A DNA stretch of 21,094 bases from Plakobranchus ocellatus. Lineage: Eukaryota; Mollusca; Gastropoda; Plakobranchidae. The translations under genes and the position numbers were made by a program. The stretch covers positions 2,526,034 to 2,547,127 of the forward strand of contig BLXT01005251.1 of the NCBI GenBank assembly GCA_019648995.1, written 5' to 3'. The notes beneath the pieces are model-generated. The model saw only the letters and a program-made list of their open reading frames with translations. It did no database searches and was not told the origin of the DNA. Below, piece after piece: positions 1 to 9,995 of this stretch (position 1 is the stretch's first letter; each line of letters opens with the position of its first letter).

Positions 1-1230
1 GAGAAAGTGGAGAAAGAGTGAGAAACAGGGGGAGAGGGGGGGATAAATTACCATGTGTAGACTTTCAGTAGATCTAGATCTAGTAGTACGACTAGGTAGC
101 AGCAGTCAAAATTAATTTTCAATTATACGAATTTGTTTGACCCAACACTTTCAAAAGAAAACAAAAGTATATTGTTTGTTTAATAAAATAAATGACAAAA
201 TAGCCACCTTTCTCGTTGAGTTCTGAAGAAAACTGCTCCCAGTTTTTTGGAACGAAATCTCTATTTATGTATATTTTCTCTTTTTTTTTTTTTTAATCAC
301 AGAGCACTGTTCTTGCTCACACAAGTTCAATCAGCTGTGCATCGTCCATTTTTTAGCGGAGTGTGTAACCAGCGTGTTTGGGGACGTCAAAGCTTCTTTT
401 CTATCCCTACATACCAGAAAATGCACGGCATGCTTGATGTCATTCTGATAGTGCGGTAGACGGGAAAAGTCTGGCCGCAGCGGTCTGGCTGCTGTGTGCA
501 CGCCAAGCTATAAAATGTAGTGTTGAACGCAACCGCACTTTTTCTGTGTCGTCTGTACGGAGGCTGTGTGCACGAGCTCTTACTGATTTACCTCAATACT
601 TTTCAACACACAGGACTGCATGGAATGTGGCTTAATCTGGCTCATTGCTTTTCTCTATTATTACATTATTACTAACTTGCTTTAGGGCTTAAAGAAACTG
701 ATCTTTAAAAGCATCTGATGACAAAGTTATCGCACGCTGATTAAAAAGTAAAAAGTGTATAAGGCTGATCTAGAGACCGATTCAGGTACTCGAGTCCAAT
801 CTTGAGAAAAGATATTTATGTAGAAACAACTGAAACTAATAGTAGAGTTCTGAATAGCTAGTCTTACGAGATGATCTCTATTTTGCTACTGTGAGACGTG
901 GACAGCTCTGATGATCTTGAAAGCAAAGTAGCTGCAAAGACAAAATATTTTTCTTAGTATTTTTAATTACTACATTTTTTGTGGATGATGTTTTCAATAC
1001 GAGAACCTTGAGATTTTATGCAGTCCTGTATCTTGAACAGTATTAAGCGTGACTTTCCTCCATAAAACTTTCTTGTAAAAACAAAACAAAAAGCAGGAAA
1101 ATTATTTAAAAATCAGCCATTTAGTCATTTCAATAAGCTTTGTAACGCGAGTGGTTGAGCGTGGAGAAATCATTTTTCTTTGCCGTGTGGCATTGTCCGG
1201 TAAAATGTGACAGAATTGCTTTCCCTGACA
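1..1230. other. CpG-rich intergenic sequence
   Basis: No coding sequence recognised. It starts with a purine-rich run (1-45), contains TAGATCTAGATCTAG at about 69-83, and a promoter-like cluster at 440-600 with TATAAAA at 509-515 between two copies of GCTGTGTGCACG (491-502 and 563-574). The short frame at 247-459 is driven by a T-run. Confidence 0.5.
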
Positions 1231-1521
1231 GTTTTACTTCCGCCGAGTCTTAATGAGACTTAGCCATCCTTGGGAGGACACGGGGCAGCCGATAAAACTC
1301 CATGGCCCAGAATATCGAAGCGCCCTACCGATTGTGCGGCCGGCCAATACTGACATTAATCATTATAAAACAAAACTCGATGCCGACAAAACGCTCGAGG
1401 AAAAAGGGGAATCCCTTAATGTGGTATGGTATATTAGATAATCAGGAGAAAGTAGCTTGCCTTTTGTCCTCCTTGCCGAAACTGAGAAGACCCAGCTACC
1501 TAGATGGGCTCAGGGGAGCAG
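1231..1521 (+). other. GC- and CpG-rich segment flanked by splice-like signals
   Basis: TTTCCCTGACAG| at 1220-1230 and GCAG|GTAAAA with GT at 1522 bracket 291 bases that are clearly richer in G+C than the surroundings. No frame is open throughout: one is open to 1441, another from 1254 to 1535. It could be a non-coding exon, a broken coding exon or an old insertion. No family recognised. Confidence 0.25.
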
Positions 1522-1592
1522 GTAAAATTCACTGATCTACCCAAATCGAAAGAATAATTTCTAAAAATAATACAATCAAGACGGGGAAGTCG

Positions 1593-1659
<67 letters not shown>
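1593..1659 (+). repeat. Compound microsatellite (GT)14(GA)19
   Basis: 28 bases of GT followed without a break by 39 bases of GA. The minus-strand frame made of Leu-Ser and His-Thr repeats is its artefact. Confidence 0.98.
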
Positions 1660-1663
<4 letters not shown>

Positions 1664-2690
1664 TCCCAAATTAAGGCTTTCCTGATCTCTTGAGTCCGCA
1701 CAGAGCACGAGACTATCGATGGTACATAAATATAAGAGACGCCTTTTCTCTTTTTGTGACATATTGAGTCTAAATCTAAACTCGGGACGGTTGATCTTAT
1801 GACCTAATCTTGTTAACTTGTAATATCCAATTTCTAAATCGGCCTCGACTTGGCCTATGATAGTTCAACAGTGATGTTATTATTTTTTGATCTAGGGACT
1901 CATAGATGGTTTTCGAAGGTGCTGAAAGTAATGTCTTCAGGAAGTTGTTACACCGTAACCCAAAGACCAGATAATCTTGGGATGTCACGAGAAACTTCCA
2001 GAGATGTTTCCGATTTAGGTAGGGGATAACTGAGAGTATTTGGTTGGTCAATATGTTTAACTAACGTGTTTACATAAGACAGTAAATTCTAGTTTTTTTT
2101 CTGACATAACATTGACCTAGTTAGCCTGGTTGTTACATAACATAGTTGAGAGGTTGTTCGAGAGATTGCTGACAGATAGACCGCCTATCTTGATAATGAA
2201 TTTGCAGATCTATAGAAAGGTCTTGCTGTTAATGTTCTGAAATTGTTCTTCACTTAAAGTCATGAAAATTTTCGGCAAAAATGGTAGTGCTATTTTTTTT
2301 TTTTTTTGAATAATAATAGCACAAAGCTATTCGTGACTCTGTTTTACTAGTTCATTATCTCACAAGCAGCTTTGGCAATAAACGCAAAAAGCCAAAAATA
2401 TAGCTATTAATGTATATATATATATACATATATACTCACATAATATAATTATATCCATTTTTAAAAATAAATTTCAATTCTTAGTTCCTTTTTTTTTTTA
2501 AATAATTTTTCTGTGTTGCTATGGAGGCTTTTAACTTATTTACAATTTTTTTCCTGTTGACGATCTCTTGTTATTTTCGAGTGTATGACCGTGACAACTG
2601 ACATATAACACACGATTTATAACCCAACACTTTTAGTAAGCTGAAATATCTTTTTTTTTTTGTGTGTGTGTTTTAAAGAAAAAAAAAACT
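1660..2690. other. Intergenic stretch, nothing recognised
   Basis: Fairly CpG-rich up to about 2250 and then falling. Homopolymer runs here are T on the plus strand, opposite to the rest of the window. Open frames are short and resemble no family. Confidence 0.6.
2411..2434. repeat. (TA)n tract, self-complementary
   Basis: TATA repeats interrupted by ACA. Confidence 0.85.
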
Positions 2691-2719
2691 CAAATCAATT
2701 TTTATAATGGATAAATTCC

Positions 2720-2725
2720 TTTATT
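2720..2725 (-). terminator. Candidate poly(A) signal at the left edge of the CpG-poor block
   Basis: Minus-strand AATAAA, followed some 35 bases later by a U-rich stretch (TTGATTTGAG and a T-run). It coincides with the change in CpG density and in the strand of the homopolymer runs. Confidence 0.35.
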
Positions 2726-2941
2726 TCAAAACTGTAACGAGTGGAAAAAGTGAGGGACTTGCAAGTGCTTATTAAATCTTACACATAAAATTGTTGACAC
2801 TATTATTTCCACAACATTGATAAAATCTTGCATTGCTATGTTGCTTGCCTAACAGTAATTGTTCTTACTGCTTTAATACATTTTTACATAAGGGATGAGA
2901 TTAAAGTCAAACACAAAAAAAAACAAAAAAAACAAAGAACC

Positions 2942-2968
2942 AAAAAAAAAAAAAAAAAAAAAAAAAAA
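2942..2968 (+). repeat. Poly-A run (27 bases)
   Basis: Longest pure A-tract in the window. The Lys-rich frame across it is an artefact. Confidence 0.95.
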
Positions 2969-3696
2969 TTCTTCAAAGCTGTGGATAACAACATCAAAAT
3001 CATTTTAACATCCATGTCACTCTGCTCTCAAAGCTAGAAAAGTTTTCACAAACACAATCCAGGTATAATTTATTAGAGATTTCTATTCGTTCCTTTATAA
3101 ACTCAATAAAAATGAGATGTTTCAAACTAATGCTGAACAATGGTATGTCAAAAGTCATCTTTTTGATTTGTTTGAATCTAAGCAAATCTAAGCAGGCTTG
3201 AAAGTGTATTTAGCCTCTCTCAAAAGAATAATAGACCAGAAGTTAATGATACCATATTAAACACTTAAAACAACTATAGTCTTCTGATGGAGTACTTAAA
3301 GACAAAAATCCATTTTCTTAGATTGTAGTGATATATTATAGAATTATACATGTATTTGATGAAAAGATGTTCTATTTTTCACTAAATGGCTACACAAGTT
3401 TTGAAAACTGTGAATAAGAACAAGAGTACTGATATTTTGAATGAGAAAAGATTTAAAAAAAAAATGTGAGGGTGTTTGTTGTGCAAAAATAATTTCAGGC
3501 ATATTCTGCCACGAGCAAATGATGTGCAGTATCTATCATAGAATTAATACTATGAATACTACATAACCATTGGCAAGGGCAGTATTATTTATAGAAAAAT
3601 ATTACTCTTGCCATGCTAAATACAGTCATATTCACAAAATATGCACTTGACTTGCAAACAAGTTTCCCTGTCTCTTAAGGGAAAAAACTCGTAGTT

Positions 3697-4160
3697 GAGC
3701 AATTGCCAAAAGTTGGACTCTAAAAGAGTGTCTGGTTTTTTTTACTGCATTTTGAAAAACAAAAGAATCTCCAATTACAAAATGGAAAAGCCCAATTGAG
3801 TATCAGTGAGCTAATATGAATGCAGAGTTGGATAATAGGAGTAGATCCTTGTTAAAAAAAAAAAATTGGTCTGTGTCTCTTCACTTGGTGGTGAATGAGC
3901 TTCATTTGTTGATGGGTGACCATTTTTTGGATGATTTTGTCATCATAGTTATGTTCGATACTTATTTGGTTCATTTAGACAGCAAGGATGCACCCAAAAC
4001 TGATTTTGTAAAACATAAAGCAATACTTTGTTAGTTTGTATGCCATTACATTCACAAAATAAAAATTTTATATATTGATGAGTTAAATTTTTTCAAATAG
4101 GGCTTGTAGAAAATCTTTCGAACATAACTATGATGACAGCCCACGTTTTGGCAAACCCTC
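3697..4160 (+). mobile_element. MITE-like element, copy A (464 bp)
   Basis: Collinear with the reverse complement of 12048-12537 over its whole length. Shared blocks include TGAGCAATTGCCAAAA, AGAATCTCCAATTACAA, TTTAGACAGCAAG, AAACATAAAGCA and GTAGGAAATCTTTC or its variant. Termini GAGCAATTGCCAAAA and, reversed, GAGGGTTTGCCAAAA match at 12 of 15. A perfect 21-bp inner inverted repeat lies at 3938-3958/4118-4138. Flanks (AGTT, TGGT) show no clear target duplication, so the copy is old or rearranged. The short frame at 3816-4034 is not a gene. Confidence 0.72.
3938..4138. repeat. Perfect 21-bp inverted repeat with 159-bp loop, inside MITE copy A
   Basis: 3938-3958 is the exact reverse complement of 4118-4138 (core CATCATAGTTATGTTCGA). 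Transcribed from either strand it can form a stem. In copy B both arms are recognisable but mutated and no longer pair well. Confidence 0.85.
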
Positions 4161-7028
4161 TGGTGAAAGTTGAACTGCAAGTCCCTACAATTCTTGCCTA
4201 TGAGCAAATGTAATTAAAACTTGAAAAGGGTTAATATTGAACTACAAGAATAAAATTATCAATCATAAATTGTATTACAAGTAATGCTAAAGATATTCAC
4301 AACAATTTTACATGCAATAAATAACGACACTGTAATAACGAGATTAATTGTAATAATAACAAAAAAATTAACACTTGTAAATCTGTACTATTATTCCACA
4401 ATAGATAAAATTTACAATATGGTCCAAATGTGCACACAACGGTTTAAAATGACGTAACTCAATCTGCCCTGCCTGTTCATGCCCTTTATTTGGCACCTAA
4501 GACTGCTTTTTTTTTGGATGTGTTTTACAAATTCACTATGGAGCGTAAATTATAAGGAATCTTCAAATTTTCTGCATTGATAATAGACATGATGAGATAC
4601 GTTTGATAAAAACAGATTGTGTTAATCTCATCATTTTTCAATTGAGCAGCAGCACAAGGGGCTGGAGTCTGTTGAAATCTAAAAGCATTGTTTTTTTCTT
4701 TTGCTATTCTTTTTTCCTCAAAGCTAATTCGAAATCTATTGAGTTCTGGTTGTGTGAATCCTAAATCTGCATCACTGTTAGAGTACAAGATCTAACAGAG
4801 TCAGCTGAAAATTGATCATCTTTGAGCCCTACACACAATGATATCAATCTGTTGTGGCTCGAAGAAGTCTGAAATTAGCCATTTTGCTCCTTGAGAAGTG
4901 GCCTCAAAAGAACAGTTTTTGAAACAATTAACCAGCTGAGCTAACTAATTGAAACTAATATCAAAGTAAAAGGGAACGAATGGAGCATCATTGGTACAGA
5001 TGTTTACCATTGCTTAGGCAATAATTAGGCTAGAAAAAAAAATTCTTAAAGTTGAGATTGCCACAGTGATAAGAATATGGCCCAGTGAGATAAATGCATT
5101 TTTGCAGAAAACAAACAAAGATGCAAAGCAATGTCTTCGTTCAATACAACTCTTAAGTAATATGCTCCGTCTAGAAAAAAATGTGAATTAGGTCCCTTAC
5201 TTGGAATAAGCCTAGGTTAACCAGGGTGCTAGTATTTTTAGGCACACCTCATTATGAGATATCGTTGGGAAATTGTGTTGAAAAGGCAGCTCATCAAGCA
5301 AAAAAAAAAAAAAAATCAACAATGGATTCATACTGTTTTCTTCTTAACTCTATATTAAATGTTATTTGTTTTTATATCTATAATCCTTGATCTTATATTG
5401 TTTGAACTGCCTCGTCCTGAATGGTGAACTCGCCTTTTCAAATTTATGTTCACTGTAAAACATTAATATGCAATTCGTAGCTGAGATCTTAGGATAAAGT
5501 GGCTGTTTAACTTCATGAGGAAGTAAAAGTACTTTCTCCAATTAAAAGCTTGAGCAGTCTATAGGATCAAACATTCTCAAAAAGTGAAGTGGGAAAAAAA
5601 AGTATAACAAAAATATAAAAACAAAATATTTGATGAATCAAGGGTTGGTTCAAAACTAGCACTTTTAAAGCAAAATAAAATTGATTTGACATGCAGAGCA
5701 AATAACAAGAATTTAAATTAAAAAAAAAAAAAAAATCAACAAAATGAAGAAAGATACCAAAGATCAAACATGAGTGTCTTTGACATTAACAGCACATGCA
5801 TACAATAAATGTGTAGATATACCAACTAAGGCATACAAGGATGCAATAACATGTCATTAAAGTTAAATAAAAATGTACCCATTTTGCATTTATTAAAATA
5901 AATTTAACCGTCCAAACAGTGTTTCTTAAATGCATCATTTATATTAAAGAAAAGAGGAGGGGATGGGGGGAGTTGGAGAGGTAATACAGGAAAGACTCAT
6001 CCTTTCAAACCATAACATTCTAGTTATTTAAAACTCATTAATAAAGAAGTGAAATAACATTGAAGACATTTAACCCTTTCTTTATAATGCTACCCTGCAA
6101 CATACATAAGTGAAAAAGAAAAAAAAATGTTTGGAAAAAAGGGTGAAAAAATTCACTGCATGCAGCTACACTATAAAAAGTTCAATTACATTTAACCCTT
6201 GTAATTTTTGTCCCCTTGATGATTATAATCTTTCATGAACTCTAACCAATAAAACAATGGTATAAAAAATACACAAAACTTCCTTCCTCTTTTTTAACTG
6301 GTATTTCACATATTCTTAAAGATCTGGAATAACAAGCCAAGAGGGGGAAAAACTCATCAGCTCAATAATAACAATGTACTTAATAAGATCACACTTTGGA
6401 CATAAGTTTGTAAATCCCAGCATTGCTAAATAAATAACTGAAAAAAAAAAATAAAACCAAAAAGGAAAACAACAGAAATATTTAAGTAGATACAACAACA
6501 TTAACCAGGTACCAAAAAACTGGTATGCTTTCTTGTACTCACAAAAAAAAAAAAAAAATCAAATAAAAAAACCCTGCGATCTCAGGCTTTCTGATTCCCA
6601 CCTGACCAGGGAAAAATATTCACAGCACGCTTTTACATGATGAAAGCATAAAATAAAGCAACATGGACAACAATATTGCAGGATTTAAAGAAAGTGTTTA
6701 AAAAAAAACCACAAACACACAAAATAAAACTACCAGCATAACTGCCTCAGCATGCAAGAAAATGTGAGCATATGTCTTAATTTCATTTCAAATCAGGAAA
6801 GAAAAACTGGGATGCTGCACCAGTAATTAAAACTGATACTTAAAGCAAATCATTATATTACAAAACAAAGTAGTTATCTTCCTCCTTTCCCTCTTCTTTA
6901 GTTGTTTTCTGAACACCTTTTTATAAGACTAATTTGTGCCCATTACTTCGTATTTAAGAGTTATTTATGAAACAACTCCCTCGCATCTTAGAGAACTGGG
7001 AGGGTCAGAGGGAGAAAAAAATGAAGGG

Positions 7029-7046
7029 GAGAGAGAGAGAGAGAGA
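7029..7046 (+). repeat. (GA)n microsatellite
   Basis: About nine GA units. Confidence 0.9.
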
Positions 7047-7554
7047 AAAGAATCAAATACGTTTGCTTTCCACATCTGGTAGGTAAGCTCAGACTTTCAA
7101 CAGCAAAAATTTAAAGCAGACCTCACCAAATTATAATGATAATAACAGTAAAACAGTTATCCAAAATTAAAGTCCGAAATAGTTAACAACAATCCTATTG
7201 CCTCACAAAGACAATGCTTTTAAGATTATCTCACAAACAAAAATTTGACTAGTGATAAAAATTTCCTTAAGAATAATGCAATGAGTATAAATCTTTATCT
7301 CATTAAAGTATTAGCAATAATGGAAGTGTTCGATGTTTTAAAAATAAAGCTATAAATTAAAGAGTTCAACTAATCCATAGCCAAAAGATGCAACCAATAG
7401 GAAAAATGCATTAGAAAGCCAAAATTAAAAAATGGCATGGCAATGGAGTTTCAAAAGTTATTCTGAGTGTTTAATTTGTGTAAAATTTTTTTAAACACAC
7501 ACCATACATTAAATATCTTCATATAATATTTAAGTAAGAGAAAGAAAAAAAAAA

Positions 7555-7579
7555 GGGGGGGGGGGGGGGGGGGNNGGGG
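7555..7579 (+). repeat. Poly-G tract with two undetermined bases
   Basis: Nineteen G, then NN at 7574-7575, then four G, following a ten-base A-run. The true length is unresolved. Confidence 0.95.
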
Positions 7580-7921
7580 AAGAGGAGGAGAGAGGCACAC
7601 CACACTGCTCAGACTCCTCCATCTCTTTCAGACTTTTGATTCATGCGTAAGAATGTAAAAAAAATTACCAATAGTTTTGCATGTTTTTCCAACAAATATT
7701 GGTTTAAAATAAAACCCCTCATAGAATTTTATGAATTTAAACCAAAATTATATCCAATCAAATCATGACACAGTAAAATAAATAATACTGTACAGTTATT
7801 TCAGAACCAAAAAAAAACAGCTTCGCATTTCAAACTTATGTTTTTGCACCTCATCTGACATCATGAGGGTCTCTTTTTAAAAAAAAAAAAGAAAAAAAAA
7901 AGTGAAGACTAATGAAATGGA

Positions 7922-7942
7922 GAACAACAACAACAACAAACA
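7922..7942 (+). repeat. (CAA)n microsatellite
   Basis: Five to six CAA units in an AT-rich context. Confidence 0.85.
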
Positions 7943-8061
7943 ACTAGGGAAACACATTGTAATTTGAGTCTTTTTCACCTTATATAACCTTGTTTTCATT
8001 TTCACCCACACTGTTTAAACAATCATAATGTTCAGCTGGCACAGCACAAAATCTTACTAAT

Positions 8062-8300
8062 GAAATCTCACTCTTTTCAACTCCTAACTGAAATTCTGAT
8101 GCATCCTCATTCTATGAATTTTCAACTGGAATTCTGATGTACACTCATTCTAAAAACTTTAATCTGGTATGCATTTGCACCCTCATTCTATAAATTTCCA
8201 ATTGGAATTCTAATGCACCCTCACTTAAAAACTTCCAACTGGAATTCTGATGCACTTTCATTTTATAAACTTCCAAATGGAATGATGCGATGCACCCTTA
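8062..8300. repeat. Degenerate minisatellite, about 38-bp unit, six copies
   Basis: The word GGAATTCTGATG or a close variant recurs at about 8090, 8128, 8163, 8204, 8241 and 8280, spaced 36-40 bases apart. Between them CTCATTCTA and AACTTCCAA-type blocks recur in the same order. Units differ by point changes and small indels. The unit length is not a multiple of three and no frame stays open through the array, so it is not coding. Confidence 0.8.
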
Positions 8301-9087
8301 TAATATTAACTAGAAAATATCTCTCCTCTGTATTTTTATCTTAAAATACACTATCTATAGAACAAAAGTGTTCGAGATTTTATTGTGACAAAATTTACAG
8401 AAATTCTTACTACATCTTATGATCAGATAAGATACATACATGAAATACTTATTTCTCATTTCCCTATTTCTTGATCTTTTTTTTATTTTCTATATATGCA
8501 AATAAATTAAGTATATATTCTGTAGAATGCATCATGCTGCAATTTTTTTACGGTGACAGACAATGATGAAATCAAAATAAAGTTTTACTTTGCAAGATAA
8601 ACTATACATTAAATTTGTGAAATTATAAAAAATAAAAAGGGATTAATCCATAAATTGTGCAGCACAGATAAAAAAAACAACAACAAAAAAACATTGTTGC
8701 AATATTTTCTTTTACACTTTTAGAATGATTTAATTTTTTTGCAAAATTATTGTGTCTTTATTCAAAAGTGCACTTTTAAATTCTGTGGGCTATTTGTATG
8801 AAAATTTTAGTTTTATAAGTATTGCTATGACCATGTTTTCCACTGGAAGAATAGAAAAAAAAGGGCACAGCCAGTGACTCTCCATTGTACTGGACATTAA
8901 GATCAAACAGTATACGATTTACATATGGCATGTTCCACAAACAGGTCTGAAATAGCAGATTCTAATTTCTATGTCAATTATTTGATTAACTAACCAAAAT
9001 AATTACTTCTTTTTTGGCATGTGTGTTCTTGACAATGACATTAAACTACTATAGGAAAAAAATGATGTTTTGTTCTTTCTTTACGCC

Positions 9088-9111
9088 AAAAAAAAAAAAA
9101 AAAAAAAAAAA
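9088..9111 (+). repeat. Poly-A run (24 bases)
   Basis: An uninterrupted A-tract at the border between the CpG-poor block and the CpG-dense gap. Lys-rich frames across it are artefacts. Confidence 0.95.
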
Positions 9112-9353
9112 TGTTGTGCGAACCTCCAAAAGAACGACGCATGTAATATCCCATTTTTATATACATTCACTGGGGACGTCTTGCAGCTTCAAAATTGGGA
9201 AAACAGGTCAATTTGGCTCTTTCAACACATCGTTCGAGGTCTCTGTTACATTTTAAACATAATCGGGGAGTTCCAATGTTTACCTATGACCCACATGAGG
9301 GCTGGGAAATCTCCTATGATGTCAGTGTCTTGTGTGTCATCACAAAGCATAAA

Positions 9354-9647
9354 TTATAAGCCTTCGATATAAGCACTTAAAATCGGTTTCTGCAAAATCT
9401 TTTTTGTGTGAAACTTAAATGGGATTCTACCTATCGAAAAATACCGATGTTTTGCGATAATTTTATTATTTTTAGCTGCTGGAGCCATACAATGCATGCG
9501 CACACGCAGTGTGACGCTTCCGTCAGAGGTACGCACTTTCACTTTCAGTAACCCGTCCTCGTCATACAGTGTTCTATCAACCTTTTTTGTGTGCAAGTAA
9601 AATCTATCGGTATCACTGATTTCACAGTACCGGATATTCCCAAACAT
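9354..9647 (-). CDS. Unrecognised 97-residue open frame in the CpG-dense gap
   Basis: ATG with G at -3, running to TAA at 9354-9356. The first 60 residues are of mixed composition (for example DTDRFYLHTKKVDRTLYDED and VRTSDGSVTLRVRMHCM) rather than homopolymer-derived; the last third is Lys/Ile-rich. No family is recognised. It could be a first coding exon of a minus-strand unit to the left, a decayed element, or chance in a CpG-rich stretch. A possible donor ATAG|GTAGAA lies within it. Confidence 0.2.
   Translation of the reverse strand: MFGNIRYCEISDTDRFYLHTKKVDRTLYDEDGLLKVKVRTSDGSVTLRVRMHCMAPAAKNNKIIAKHRYFSIGRIPFKFHTKKILQKPILSAYIEGL
9493..9525. promoter_or_regulatory. Possible promoter motifs: NRF1-like and CRE-like
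   Basis: TGCATGCGCA (9493-9502) resembles half of an NRF1 site, and TGACG-CTTC-CGTCA (9512-9525) is a palindrome of two CRE half-sites with an ETS-like CTTCCG in the middle. They sit in the CpG-dense gap. Motif clustering only; the same bases lie inside the 97-residue frame. Confidence 0.25.
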
Positions 9648-9969
9648 CGCTTTAAATATGTTTAGCCTTAAATTTGTCTTGTGCCGCAGTGTAGATCTAG
9701 TCTTTCGGAGATTGCTAAAACTCTATCCGTGACACACTTTCCCCTCATTTACGCTAATAAAATAACTTATTTTAGTTCGTTTAACATATATTCAATAGTT
9801 ATTGGGTGAAAACACTGTAGCAATCATACATAAAGCGACATATTTTGGCAGTTTGTAAACAAGTAGGCCTAAACGAGTGTGACTGCGTTATCCGACTCAC
9901 AAAAAGTGCGTATATATGACACTTGCGACACACACTAGGCCTCGTTACGCATAACATGGACAATGACAC

Positions 9970-9995
9970 ACACGATATGAGATGCTCCATTTATT
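9970..9995 (-). terminator. Poly(A) site of the ABCD gene
   Basis: Minus-strand AATAAA at 9990-9995 is the first such hexamer after the stop codon. About 15 bases later come likely cleavage CA sites, then a GU-rich element CGTGTGTGTC. The order and spacing fit a metazoan cleavage and polyadenylation site, and CpG density jumps just beyond it. Confidence 0.6.

Larger units (their letters stand above)
2690..9085 (-). other. CpG-poor, AT-rich 6.4-kb block; possible minus-strand transcription unit without identifiable exons
   Basis: No coding exon is recognised on either strand. About 38 CpGs occur in 6.4 kb, like the ABCD gene body and unlike both flanks. Long A-runs are on the plus strand (for example 2942-2968, 5300-5315, 5719-5734, 6541-6558), so a minus-strand RNA would be U-rich like the ABCD introns. 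A minus-strand AATAAA lies at its left edge. Contents: MITE copy A, two microsatellites, the G-run with N bases and the minisatellite. It may be a gene of short exons, a long non-coding RNA or an extended 3' UTR. Confidence 0.4.

Noticed and set aside
1529-1762. Minus-strand frame with Leu-Ser and His-Thr repeats
   Set aside because: Translation of the (GT)n(GA)n microsatellite.
3816-4034. 72-residue plus-strand frame
   Set aside because: It lies within MITE copy A, and the homologous stretch of copy B does not keep the frame.
8062-8300. CRISPR-like array
   Set aside because: Units are contiguous and diverged with no unique spacers, in an animal genome; it is a minisatellite.
9014-9372. Two plus-strand Lys-rich frames
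   Set aside because: They are driven by the 24-base A-run; two overlapping frames of unlike content and no known domain.
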